Shown in pieces: positions 7,678-15,469 of a DNA stretch of 64,000 bases. A program made the translations under genes and the position numbers. Source of the stretch: Picosynechococcus sp. PCC 7002 (GTDB lineage Bacteria > Cyanobacteriota > Cyanobacteriia > Cyanobacteriales > MRBY01); NCBI RefSeq assembly GCF_963860125.1, contig NZ_CAWLFA010000001.1, positions 496,001 through 560,000 on the forward strand. The letters are read 5' to 3'. Numbering within the stretch: the stretch's first letter is position 1; each line of letters starts with the position of its first letter. Under the pieces are notes generated by a model. The model saw nothing but the letters and a program-made list of their open reading frames with translations. It had not been told where the DNA came from and searched no databases.

Positions 7678-7992
7678 ATGACTCAGCAAGCCATTAAGCT
7701 CGTCATCGTTACGGAAAAATTATTACTCAAAAAAATCGCCAAAATTATCGATGGTGTTGGAGCAACAGGTTACACGGTGGTGCCCGCCGGCGGTAAAGGG
7801 AGCCGCAACGTGCGCTCATCGGGACAGCCCAACGTCTCTGACACTTCCTCGAATGTAAAAATTGAGGTACTGACCGCTAGTCGAGAGATGGCTCTAAAGA
7901 TTTCGGATGAGGTTGCCGCCCAGTTTTTCGATGACTATTCAGGGATCACTTACATCTGCGACGCGGAGGTACTGTACGCGCACAAATTTTAG
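7678..7992 (+). CDS. sbtB: PII-like signalling protein SbtB, lacking the C-terminal redox loop
   Basis: This 104-residue protein from MTQQAIKLVIVTEKLLLKKI is the PII-like regulator of SbtA. The start at 7678 has a GAGG site 9 bp upstream; an in-frame start at 7597 would add 27 residues unlike the family. The T-loop region (about 37-58: VVPAGGKGSRNVRSSGQP) and the nucleotide-binding features match SbtB, which binds cAMP, AMP, ADP and ATP and controls bicarbonate uptake and carbon sensing. The protein ends ICDAEVLYAHKF. The CGPEGC-type R-loop that follows in the Synechocystis homologue is absent: TAG comes directly after KF and the next bases do not encode it. It is divergent from sbtA rather than in an operon with it. 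Confidence 0.92.
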   Translation: MTQQAIKLVIVTEKLLLKKIAKIIDGVGATGYTVVPAGGKGSRNVRSSGQPNVSDTSSNVKIEVLTASREMALKISDEVAAQFFDDYSGITYICDAEVLYAHKF

Positions 7993-8361
7993 GCTAACTT
8001 CCCAAGTGCTGAATATTGCAGAAAACCCTGTCAGTCACAGCTAGTCGTTCCCTCATCAAACGTCATCACCACAGTCAAGCCCTCTACAGCGACGGATAGC
8101 AGCAGTGCTCCACACAACCGTAGGGGGTTTTTTAATGTCCAGGATCAAGTGTGGTGTTTCTTCTTTGATTTTCTTGATCTCATCAGTGTTACGGACATCA
8201 AATTTTCTGAGATCATCTTGGGCGAGGAAAGATAATCTAATCGGTAAGTTCGACTACCCTTAAGGGTAAAATAGGGTCAAAAGTCTTTATTTCACGAGCC
8301 GCATCTCTAAAATTTTCGTTTTTTCTAGTGCCGTGCCCCATCCGCAAACCCTTGTTAATCC
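7993..8361. other. Intergenic stretch after sbtB
   Basis: 369 bp without a credible gene. Around 8117-8136 an AACC/GGTT mini-stem followed by six T could end the sbtB transcript, but the stem is short. The first bases of that element, CCGTAGGGG, also match the start of the REP units near 39.2 kb; the rest does not. The remainder would hold the promoter of the FHA gene. Nothing else was recognised. Confidence 0.35.
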
Positions 8362-8757
8362 GTGATTATTCTGACCTTACTTCATCCCATCCAAGCTACT
8401 CCGATGCAAAATTGGTCTTTTGAGACCGAAACCACGATCAGTATTGGCCGTTCAACTGATAATGATGTGGTTCTCTACAGTGCAGTCGTTTCTCGCCACC
8501 ATGTTGAACTGCGATTGGAGGGGGAAGAGTGGTCAATTGTTAATCTCGGCACCAACGGTACTTATATAGAGGATCAACGGGTCGAGCAATGTGTGGCTAA
8601 GGATGGTTTGATTTTCCGTTTGGCAACCTCTGGGCCAAAAATTCTTGTGCGCATCCAAGGGAAACAACTCAGTGAAGGGGAAGCGGCAAGCAAGGAACAA
8701 CGCTTGAAAAAGTCCTCTAACCCAGATCCGTCCCGGGAAACCTTCGCGCAATTCTAA
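8362..8757 (+). CDS. FHA-domain protein
   Basis: This 131-residue protein starts at GTG. Nearly all of it is one forkhead-associated domain. The phosphothreonine-binding signature is complete: ISIGRSTDNDVVL, then SRHHVEL, then NLGTNGTYI. A short hydrophilic tail follows (about 95-131). FHA domains bind phosphothreonine peptides, so the protein probably reads Ser/Thr kinase signals in the cytoplasm. No kinase or secretion gene is adjacent: the convergent downstream neighbour is a TlyA-type methyltransferase. The partner is unknown. Confidence 0.88.
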   Translation: MIILTLLHPIQATPMQNWSFETETTISIGRSTDNDVVLYSAVVSRHHVELRLEGEEWSIVNLGTNGTYIEDQRVEQCVAKDGLIFRLATSGPKILVRIQGKQLSEGEAASKEQRLKKSSNPDPSRETFAQF

Positions 8758-8772
8758 TGCGTAATCTTAAAT

Positions 8773-9630
8773 TTATTCGGTAATATTTGCCGTCGTCGAT
8801 CCGTCTGGATTCGCTGGCTTGCTGAGGGTGGCGATCGCCGTTTTGGTGAGCTGTTTTAGGGCCTCTAAATCGAGGTCAATTTGGGGAGTATCTGTACTTA
8901 ACCACAGCAGATATTCCACATTTCCGGCGGGGCCAGTGATCGGCGAATAGGTCAGCCCTTGGGGATGCCAACCGAGTTTTTGGGCGGCTTCTAGTACCGA
9001 AAAGATCGCTTGGGCCTGGGCCTGGGGATCGCGAACAACGCCATTTTTTCCTACCTGGGCGCGTCCCACTTCAAATTGGGGTTTAACCAACAGGATCACT
9101 TCCTTCGGCTCATCCAGAAGACTCCAGAGGGTAGGCAAAACCTTCGTCAGGGAAATAAAAGATAAATCCATCACCCCTAGGGTTGGTCTTTTTGTACTTT
9201 CTGGGTAGAGATCGCCTGGGGTCAAATGGCGAAAATTGGTGCGCTCCCGGAGGATCAGCCGTGGATCTTGGCGGATCTTCCAGGCGACTTGGCCATAGCC
9301 CACATCAATGCCATAAACCTGTTGGGCACCGGCTTGTAAGAGGCAGTCGGTAAAGCCACCGGTGGAAATCCCGCCATCTAGACAAATGCGATCTTTGACT
9401 GTGATTTGAAAGTGGGCGATCGCCTTCGCTAGTTTTTCGCCTCCCCGGGACACGAAGGGCGGTTTCGCCTGGACTTCAATGTCCACATCCGCAGGAACCA
9501 AAGTGCCTGGTTTATCCACAATCTGCTGTTTTACTTTGACTTCTCCGGCCCGGATTACCCGTTGGGCCTGTTGCCGAGACTCGCACAGTTTACGCTCCAC
9601 CAACAGGAGGTCTAATCGTTGTTTGGCCAA
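8773..9630 (-). CDS. tlyA: TlyA-family rRNA methyltransferase / hemolysin-like protein (S4 + FtsJ fold)
   Basis: The protein is 285 residues from a TTG at 9630, chosen because it has a GGGGAAGAA site upstream and starts the S4 domain at AKQRLDLLLVERKLCESRQQ. A longer open frame to 9741 adds 37 residues that resemble nothing and would overlap the divergent gene's leader. Residues 2-60 form the S4 RNA-binding domain, followed by PPFVSRGGEKLAKAI and the Rossmann methyltransferase motif CLDGGISTGGFTDCLLQAGA. TlyA enzymes 2'-O-methylate 16S/23S rRNA cytidines; bacterial homologues were once called hemolysins. The rRNA target in cyanobacteria is inferred. An Hsp70-like gene is divergent from it. 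Confidence 0.85.
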   Translation of the reverse strand: MAKQRLDLLLVERKLCESRQQAQRVIRAGEVKVKQQIVDKPGTLVPADVDIEVQAKPPFVSRGGEKLAKAIAHFQITVKDRICLDGGISTGGFTDCLLQAGAQQVYGIDVGYGQVAWKIRQDPRLILRERTNFRHLTPGDLYPESTKRPTLGVMDLSFISLTKVLPTLWSLLDEPKEVILLVKPQFEVGRAQVGKNGVVRDPQAQAQAIFSVLEAAQKLGWHPQGLTYSPITGPAGNVEYLLWLSTDTPQIDLDLEALKQLTKTAIATLSKPANPDGSTTANITE

Positions 9631-9782
9631 AGTTTTTCTTCCCCAATGCCACCGCTGCTGTTTTAGTCTACTGGGTGTCTGGTGCTTTCGGGAATGATTG
9701 GGCCAGGGCGACCGGAAACCGTCGAACTCGATACAATACAAAAATTGTCCAGTTTAGCTTTCAAGAAAATCACGAAATCATT

Positions 9783-11387
9783 ATGGCGATCGCAGTGGAT
9801 TTTGGGACGAGCAATACCCTAGTGACCCGGTGGAATGCCGCCAAAGGAGCCCCAGAAATTCTCCCACTCCAGGGTCTTTCCCAACGCATTTCCCCGAATC
9901 CACCGCTGATCCCCAGCCTTTTGTACATCGAAAATGCCGCCGACCAAAAAGTCGTTATCGGTCAAGCCATTGGCGATCGCGGTTTAGATCGCGGCCCCGA
10001 TCCCCGCTATTTCTGTAACTTTAAACGGGGCATTGGCACCGCAATCCAAGGTTTTTTACCGGAACTAGACGGCGAAAAAATCACCTTTGAAAAAATGGGG
10101 GAATATTTCCTCAACGGCATTTTTGCCCAACTCAAAGCCCAGGGTGAACCCCTCGATAGCCTCGTTTTAACCGTGCCAGTCGATAGTTTTGAAGCCTACC
10201 GGAGTTGGCTGAGTCGGCTTTGTGAGCAGTTGCCAGAACTCGAAAAAATTCAGCTTTTGGACGAACCCACCGCCGCCGCCTTGGGCTATGGAGCCTTGGC
10301 TGAAGATTTAAAAAGAGTTCTCGTGGTGGATTTTGGGGGGGGAACCGTAGATTTTTCTCTCGTAGATCTCAACCTGGCCCAGGGCCAAAGCAAACCGACG
10401 GGCTTTATTTTGAAGTGGGGGCGTAAATCCTTTGCCGAAAGCAAAACCCAAAAAGTCAAAACCGCAAAAGTGCTGGCGAAAGCAGGTAAAAATCTCGGTG
10501 GTTCTGATTTAGATAATTGGCTCTTTGAATATTTCCAGACCCAACAAAATTTGCCCCAGGATGCCCTGAGTTTACGCTTAGTTGAACGGTTGAAAATTGC
10601 CCTCTCCCAAAAGACGAAGGCAACGGAGATTTATTACAACGACCAAACCTTTGAAACCTATGAGTTGACCCTGGGTCGGTCGGCCTTTGAGGAGATTTTA
10701 GAAAATCAAGGCTTCCTCGCCCAACTTGATGATTTGCTGGCCCAGGTCTTGCAACAGGCCCGCCGTAATGGTGTCGGCAAAGAGGATATCGAAGCGGTGC
10801 TCCTAGTCGGAGGCACGAGCCAAATTCCCCTAGTGCAAAGCTGGTTAGAGGGCTATTTCCCCCCGGAAAAAATTAAACGAGATAATCCCTTTGGGGCGAT
10901 CGCCTGGGGGGCGTTGCAGTTGGCCCAGGGATTTGAACTCAAAGATTTTCTTTACCACAGCTACGGTATCCGCTACTGGAATCGCCGCCATAATCGCCAC
11001 GATTGGCAACCGATTATTAACCAAGGCCAGCCCTACCCGATGACGGAACCGCTGGAAATCACCCTAGGGGCATCGATGGATCAACAGCCCAGCATTGAAC
11101 TAATCGTTGGCGAGTTGGGAGAACAAAGCAGCGGCACGGAGGTTTATTTCGATGGCGATCGCCTCGTGACCCAACAACTAGGAGCCAACCAAACCAACGT
11201 TAAACCCCTCAATGACCGGGAAGGGGCGCGCACCATTGCCAAACTGGATCCCGTGGGCTATCCCGGCACTGACCGCATTAAGTTGCAATTCCTCGTCGAT
11301 GGCGATCGCACCTTGCGGGTTACCGTCGAGGATCTACTGCGCAATGTCACCCTCATTGAAAACCAAAAAGTTGCCGAGTTGAGTTAG
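9783..11387 (+). CDS. Hsp70/DnaK-like actin-fold ATPase, short form
   Basis: This 534-residue protein starts at ATG 9783 (MAIAVDFGTSNTLVTRWN); the frame is open 36 codons further upstream but lacks homology there. ATPase motifs are intact: phosphate-1 AVDFGTSNT, the connect segment DEPTAAALGYG, phosphate-2 VLVVDFGGGTVDFSLV and the adenosine motif VLLVGGTSQIPLV. The actin-like domain takes up about 1-420. The C-terminus is only about 110 residues, shorter than the substrate domain plus lid of DnaK (about 630 total), so it is an Hsp70-family variant rather than canonical DnaK. No DnaJ or GrpE gene is nearby. The client is unknown. Confidence 0.88.
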   Translation: MAIAVDFGTSNTLVTRWNAAKGAPEILPLQGLSQRISPNPPLIPSLLYIENAADQKVVIGQAIGDRGLDRGPDPRYFCNFKRGIGTAIQGFLPELDGEKITFEKMGEYFLNGIFAQLKAQGEPLDSLVLTVPVDSFEAYRSWLSRLCEQLPELEKIQLLDEPTAAALGYGALAEDLKRVLVVDFGGGTVDFSLVDLNLAQGQSKPTGFILKWGRKSFAESKTQKVKTAKVLAKAGKNLGGSDLDNWLFEYFQTQQNLPQDALSLRLVERLKIALSQKTKATEIYYNDQTFETYELTLGRSAFEEILENQGFLAQLDDLLAQVLQQARRNGVGKEDIEAVLLVGGTSQIPLVQSWLEGYFPPEKIKRDNPFGAIAWGALQLAQGFELKDFLYHSYGIRYWNRRHNRHDWQPIINQGQPYPMTEPLEITLGASMDQQPSIELIVGELGEQSSGTEVYFDGDRLVTQQLGANQTNVKPLNDREGARTIAKLDPVGYPGTDRIKLQFLVDGDRTLRVTVEDLLRNVTLIENQKVAELS

Positions 11388-11448
11388 CTGCCCATCCCCA
11401 GGACAGCCCTGCTAAAATCCATAGAAGCCCTTCAATCTCACAAAATCG

Positions 11449-12933
11449 ATGAAAAATCCCCAACTCAAGAAGATGCGTCTCCTGGTCTCGAAATTATACC
11501 GACGCAGTTGGACTTTATTTTTTGTCGGTTTAGTGACGGTACAACTGCTCCCCAGTCCGGCGATCGCCCTCACCCCCAAAGACTACAGTGAGTTAGAATT
11601 TCCTCCCCTACCCGAAATCACCCTTCCCGATTACGAACGCTACGAACTAGAAAACGGGATGGTGGTCTATCTCATGGAAGATCACACCCTGCCCTTGGTG
11701 GGGGGCTCCATGGTGATTCGCACTGGTTCACGCCTGGAACCCGCCGACAAAGTGGGCCTCGGCAGTATTACGAGCACTGTGATGCGCAGTGGGGGCACCC
11801 TCAAGCATCCCGCTGACACCTTAAATAACATCCTTGAACAACGGGCCGCCAGCATTGAGACCAGCATCGGGGAAGCTTCTGGTAGTGCTTCTTTTAGTGC
11901 CCTCAAGGAAGATTTTGCACTCGTCTTTGATCTATTTGCCGAAGTGCTCCAGCAACCCGCCTTTCCCCAGGACAAACTCGACCTCGCGAAACGACAAACC
12001 GCCGGAGGTATTGCCCGCCGTAACGATGAACCCGATGCGATCGCCGCCCGGGAATTTGACAAACTGATCTACGGTGCCGATAGTCCCTACGCCCGCACCG
12101 TCGAATATGCCACCCTCAATAACATTGACCGGGTCGATTTATTTAACTTCTACCGCAGCTATATCCGCCCTGACCAAATGATCCTCGGCATTGTCGGTGA
12201 CATCGACGTAGAAGCCACCAAAGCAAAAATTGCCGCTAAATTTGGCCCCTGGCGTAACCCCAGTCCCAGTCCTGATCTTGCTCCACCCGCCGTCACCCAA
12301 CCCGCCCAAAGCGGCGCTTTCCTCGTCGATCAATCCCAACTGACCCAAAGCAGCATTTTGATTGGCCACCAGGGGGGACAACTGAGTAACCCTGATTATC
12401 CAGAACTCTCTGTGATGAATGGTGTGATTAATGGCTTTGGGGGTCGGCTTTTTAACGAAATTCGCTCCCGCCAGGGCCTCGCCTATTCTGTATATGGCGT
12501 GTGGAGTCCCCGTTATGACTACGATGGTCAATTTATCGCCGGGGGATCAACCCGTACCGAGGCGACGGTGCCCTTTATCACGGCCATGAAAGGGGAAATT
12601 AAGCGACTGCAAACGGAACTGATTACCCCCGCAGAACTCGCCTATGCCAAGGATTCGATTCTGAATTCCTTTGTCTTTAATTTTGAAGATCCAGGTCAAA
12701 CCCTATCCCGCCTCATGCGCTACGAGTACTACGGCTACCCGGAAGATTTTATTTTCCAGTACCAACGGGAAGTGGAAGCAACCACCATTGAAGATGTGCA
12801 ACGGGTGGCCCAAACCTACCTCAAACCGGAACAACTAACGGTGTTGGTGGTGGGTAATGCTGCCGCCATGGATCCTCCCCTAAGCAGTCTGTTTGAGACG
12901 ATTAAACCTGTTGACATCACCATCCCTGAGTAG
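11449..12933 (+). CDS. Exported M16-family protein without zinc-binding motif (non-catalytic subunit type)
   Basis: This 494-residue protein has a basic N-terminus and a signal peptide (hydrophobic LFFVGLVTVQLLPSPAIA, about residues 24-41). Two M16 domains follow. Where active members have HxxEH, this one reads KVGLGSITSTVMRSGG, so zinc cannot be bound there. The second domain keeps the Arg/Tyr pair of M16B partner subunits in NEIRSRQGLAYSVYG. It is therefore probably the non-catalytic half of a heterodimeric zinc peptidase, acting outside the cytoplasm. The only other M16 gene in the window (55649-56935) has HFLEH but no signal peptide and is 43 kb away. The stop codon is 8 bp before the next gene, trm1. 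Confidence 0.88.
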   Translation: MKNPQLKKMRLLVSKLYRRSWTLFFVGLVTVQLLPSPAIALTPKDYSELEFPPLPEITLPDYERYELENGMVVYLMEDHTLPLVGGSMVIRTGSRLEPADKVGLGSITSTVMRSGGTLKHPADTLNNILEQRAASIETSIGEASGSASFSALKEDFALVFDLFAEVLQQPAFPQDKLDLAKRQTAGGIARRNDEPDAIAAREFDKLIYGADSPYARTVEYATLNNIDRVDLFNFYRSYIRPDQMILGIVGDIDVEATKAKIAAKFGPWRNPSPSPDLAPPAVTQPAQSGAFLVDQSQLTQSSILIGHQGGQLSNPDYPELSVMNGVINGFGGRLFNEIRSRQGLAYSVYGVWSPRYDYDGQFIAGGSTRTEATVPFITAMKGEIKRLQTELITPAELAYAKDSILNSFVFNFEDPGQTLSRLMRYEYYGYPEDFIFQYQREVEATTIEDVQRVAQTYLKPEQLTVLVVGNAAAMDPPLSSLFETIKPVDITIPE

Positions 12934-12941
12934 GTGGCGTT

Positions 12942-14045
12942 GTGGTGCAACTGGTTGAAGAGCGGTCGATACAATTTCAGGTAGATGGGGGCTTCTACCG
13001 GGCCCACAGCCGCATTGTGCGAGATTTAGGGGTATTAGCGGCGGCGGTCTATCGACAAAATCAAGGGCAATTGCGGGTTCTAGATGGCCTATCGGCAACG
13101 GGGGTGCGATCGCTCCGGTACTACCAAGAAGCCCAAGCCGATTGGGTCTGGGCCAATGAAGGAAACCCAGATCTCTTGGAGACGTTGACCACGAATTTGC
13201 GGCGAATTCCCGCGGCCCAACGGTGCATTAGTGTGCTTTCTCTACGGCAGCTTTGTTTGGAACGGTCTTTAATGGGCGATCGCTATGATCTGGTTGATTT
13301 TGATGCCTTTGGCTCTGGGTCAGCCTTCGTCCAGGATGCCCTCACCGTCACGACCCTGGACGGATTGATGTACCTGACTAGCACCGATGGTCGAACCTAC
13401 AGTGGCCGAGAACCGCAACGGGCCTTGCGGCAAGGGGCCTATGGGCGATCGCATCCTGCCGTCCAGGAACAGGGCCTACGGCTATTGCTAGGGAGCCTCG
13501 CCCAACAGGCAGCCCAGCGCAATTTCGGCATTGAGCCAATTTTTTCGTTATTTTGGGGGGATACTTGCCGGATTATGGCCCGTTTGACCCGTAAACCCAT
13601 CCTCACGGAGACAAACTACGGCTTCCTCGGCTATTGTCACCACTGCGGCACCTATGGCCTACCGACATGGCGTAAACTGTCTCAGGCGACCTGTGCCCAC
13701 GATGATTTGCCCTTAACCCTCAGTGGCCCGATGTGGTTAGGCAAGCTGCACCACCCGGATTATTTACGGCAAATGTTAGCGATCGCCCAACGCTGGCACT
13801 GGCAGGATGTGGTCAAGGTTCTAGAAACGATGGCCTTAGAAAATGATTTACCCCCCTATTTTTTCCCTTTAAAAGAGATTGGTGCCCGGGCCAAAATCGA
13901 TCTGCCGAAATTAGATTCGCTACTGAATAGTCTCCAGGCGCAAGGTTTCCAAGCCAGTCGCACCCACATTAATCCCCAAGCGCTGAAAACCGATGCGCCA
14001 ATGGAAAAAATTAAGGCGATCGCCACCCAGTTAGGCGCATCTTAA
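12942..14045 (+). CDS. trm1: tRNA (guanine26-N2)-dimethyltransferase, Trm1 type
   Basis: This 367-residue protein starts at GTG (VQLVEERSIQFQVDGGFYR), 8 bp after the M16 gene, so the two are probably co-transcribed. Class I SAM motifs include VLDGLSATGVRSLRYYQEA, WANEGNPDLLETL and the catalytic-type DLVDFDAFGSGSAFVQDAL. Later GFLGYCHHCGTYG with a further Cys (ATCAHDD) resembles the zinc-binding part of Trm1. Trm1 dimethylates G26 of tRNA; it is common in archaea and eukaryotes and sporadic in bacteria, including cyanobacteria. The call is firm at family level; the exact tRNA position is inferred. Confidence 0.85.
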   Translation: MVQLVEERSIQFQVDGGFYRAHSRIVRDLGVLAAAVYRQNQGQLRVLDGLSATGVRSLRYYQEAQADWVWANEGNPDLLETLTTNLRRIPAAQRCISVLSLRQLCLERSLMGDRYDLVDFDAFGSGSAFVQDALTVTTLDGLMYLTSTDGRTYSGREPQRALRQGAYGRSHPAVQEQGLRLLLGSLAQQAAQRNFGIEPIFSLFWGDTCRIMARLTRKPILTETNYGFLGYCHHCGTYGLPTWRKLSQATCAHDDLPLTLSGPMWLGKLHHPDYLRQMLAIAQRWHWQDVVKVLETMALENDLPPYFFPLKEIGARAKIDLPKLDSLLNSLQAQGFQASRTHINPQALKTDAPMEKIKAIATQLGAS

Positions 14046-14215
14046 ATTGTCGTTTAACCTTGTAATCTTTAACTCAGTGTCTGGAGGATGTCACCCAAAC
14101 TTTATTTGTTGTGAAATGTCCAAAAACTATTGTTACTGAGCCCGTTTTTTCTGGAGAAATTCGCTAGGCTAAAGCAGGGGGAACCCCAAAACCCCACCTG
14201 TGACGGAGAAGGCCC

Positions 14216-14848
14216 ATGGTAGATCTTGCAGAAATTTCTTTAGTCGAAAATCGCGACTATACCCTCATCATCGATAAAAGTGGCAGTATGTACACCTGCG
14301 ATCTGCCCACCTCTGACAAAACCCGCTGGGATGCAGCCCAAGACTCTACCCTTGCCCTTGCCCAAACCTGCGAAAAAATTGACCCCGATGGCATTACGGT
14401 CTACTTGTTTTCAGGGCGATTCCGGCGTTACGACAATGTCACTGCCGATAAAGTGACCCAAGTTTACGCTGAAAATGAGCCCATGGGACGGACGGACTTG
14501 GCGGCAGTTTTGCAAGATGCCCTCGATAACTATTTCCAACGGAAAGAACGAGGGGAAGCCAAACCCAACGGTGAAACATTTTTGGTGATTACCGATGGGG
14601 AGCCGGACGACAGTAAAGCCGTGATGCGGGTGATTATCGATGCCGCCAATAAAATTGAGCGGGATGAAGAAATCGGGATCTCGCTGATTCAAGTGGGCCA
14701 AGACCGTAAGGCTAAGGCTTATCTCAAAGCCCTCGATGATCAACTAGGTCAAGCTGGGGCAAAGTTTGATATTGTCGATACCATCACCATCGATGAAATG
14801 ACGGCCATGTCTCTCCCGGAAGTGCTGCTGAAGGCCTTAATTGATTAA
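14216..14848 (+). CDS. von Willebrand factor A domain protein
   Basis: This 210-residue protein is essentially a single VWA domain. The MIDAS metal site is complete: DKSGSM (DxSxS, about residues 20-24), a threonine in MGRTDLAAVL and an aspartate in ITDGEPDD. There is no signal peptide or membrane helix, so it is likely cytoplasmic. Similar short VWA proteins occur near tellurium-resistance or AAA+ ATPase genes, but none is adjacent here. Its start is ATG. It stands alone between trm1 (170 bp upstream) and a DUF2839 gene. The partner protein is unknown. Confidence 0.88.
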   Translation: MVDLAEISLVENRDYTLIIDKSGSMYTCDLPTSDKTRWDAAQDSTLALAQTCEKIDPDGITVYLFSGRFRRYDNVTADKVTQVYAENEPMGRTDLAAVLQDALDNYFQRKERGEAKPNGETFLVITDGEPDDSKAVMRVIIDAANKIERDEEIGISLIQVGQDRKAKAYLKALDDQLGQAGAKFDIVDTITIDEMTAMSLPEVLLKALID

Positions 14849-14958
14849 GTTGCTTTAAATTGGTTGCCATAAGGGCGATCGCCGAGGGTCACTTTGATAT
14901 GATGGCGATCGCAGTACCCACAATGCAAGCCATTCAAACAGTTAGGACAAAAAAAACA

Positions 14959-15171
14959 ATGGGAGAAGCAAAGCGCCGCAAGAAATCCATGGGGGAAAAC
15001 TATGGTAAAGAACAGCGCATTTACCCCTGGTTACCCCTCACCAAAACCCAAGCAGAACAAGCTTATAATCTGACCACCAAAGGTGCCTGGATTGGCATTG
15101 GTCTCATGGTTGTACTGTGGCTTACCGTGCGAATTATTGGCCCTGGCTTCGGTTGGTGGGCCGTTGACTAA
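14959..15171 (+). CDS. DUF2839 small membrane protein
   Basis: This 70-residue protein is taken from ATG 14959, since MGEAKRRKKSMGENYG is the conserved opening of the cyanobacterial DUF2839 family; an upstream in-frame start at 14860 lacks this. The N-terminal half is basic and soluble; residues 47-66 (WIGIGLMVVLWLTVRIIG) form one membrane helix. It follows the VWA gene by about 110 bp, on the same strand. No function is known for the family. Confidence 0.75.
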   Translation: MGEAKRRKKSMGENYGKEQRIYPWLPLTKTQAEQAYNLTTKGAWIGIGLMVVLWLTVRIIGPGFGWWAVD

Positions 15172-15303
15172 AAGCAAAGGACGCTTTACAACATCCGTTC
15201 TCCAGAACATTTCGACATCTTTCGCTAAAGAAATTCATAAGTCCTGATAATGTCATGTTCTATTAACGATTCTTTTGCATGATTATGAGGACAGACTGCA
15301 AAA

Positions 15304-15334
15304 TAGCAGTACAACGGTGGGCCGTAGCAGTACA
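15304..15334 (+). repeat. Direct repeat upstream of glgP, 21-bp period
   Basis: The decamer TAGCAGTACA occurs twice, at 15304-15313 and 15325-15334, exactly 21 bp apart (two helical turns). It lies in the 298-bp gap (15172-15469) before glgP, about 140 bp upstream of its start. Two same-face sites at this spacing would suit an activator binding as a dimer. Nothing else was recognised in this gap. Confidence 0.45.
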
Positions 15335-15469
15335 GAAATTTTCACCATTGACTATTCACTAAAATCATTGACTGAATCATGCGCGTTGTCAGACTACGGG
15401 AACGTCCCTACCACTGCAATGCTACAAACCCGCGACCCTCGTTTATTTTGTTAGGAGTGACAACTTACT

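Noticed and set aside
8117..8136. Possible extra REP half after sbtB (CCGTAGGGG then T-run)
   Set aside because: Only the first nine bases match the REP unit and the TTTGGT part is missing; it is as likely a weak terminator.
9631..9741. N-terminal extension of the TlyA-type protein
   Set aside because: The 37 added residues are not family-like and precede a good ribosome binding site for the TTG at 9630.
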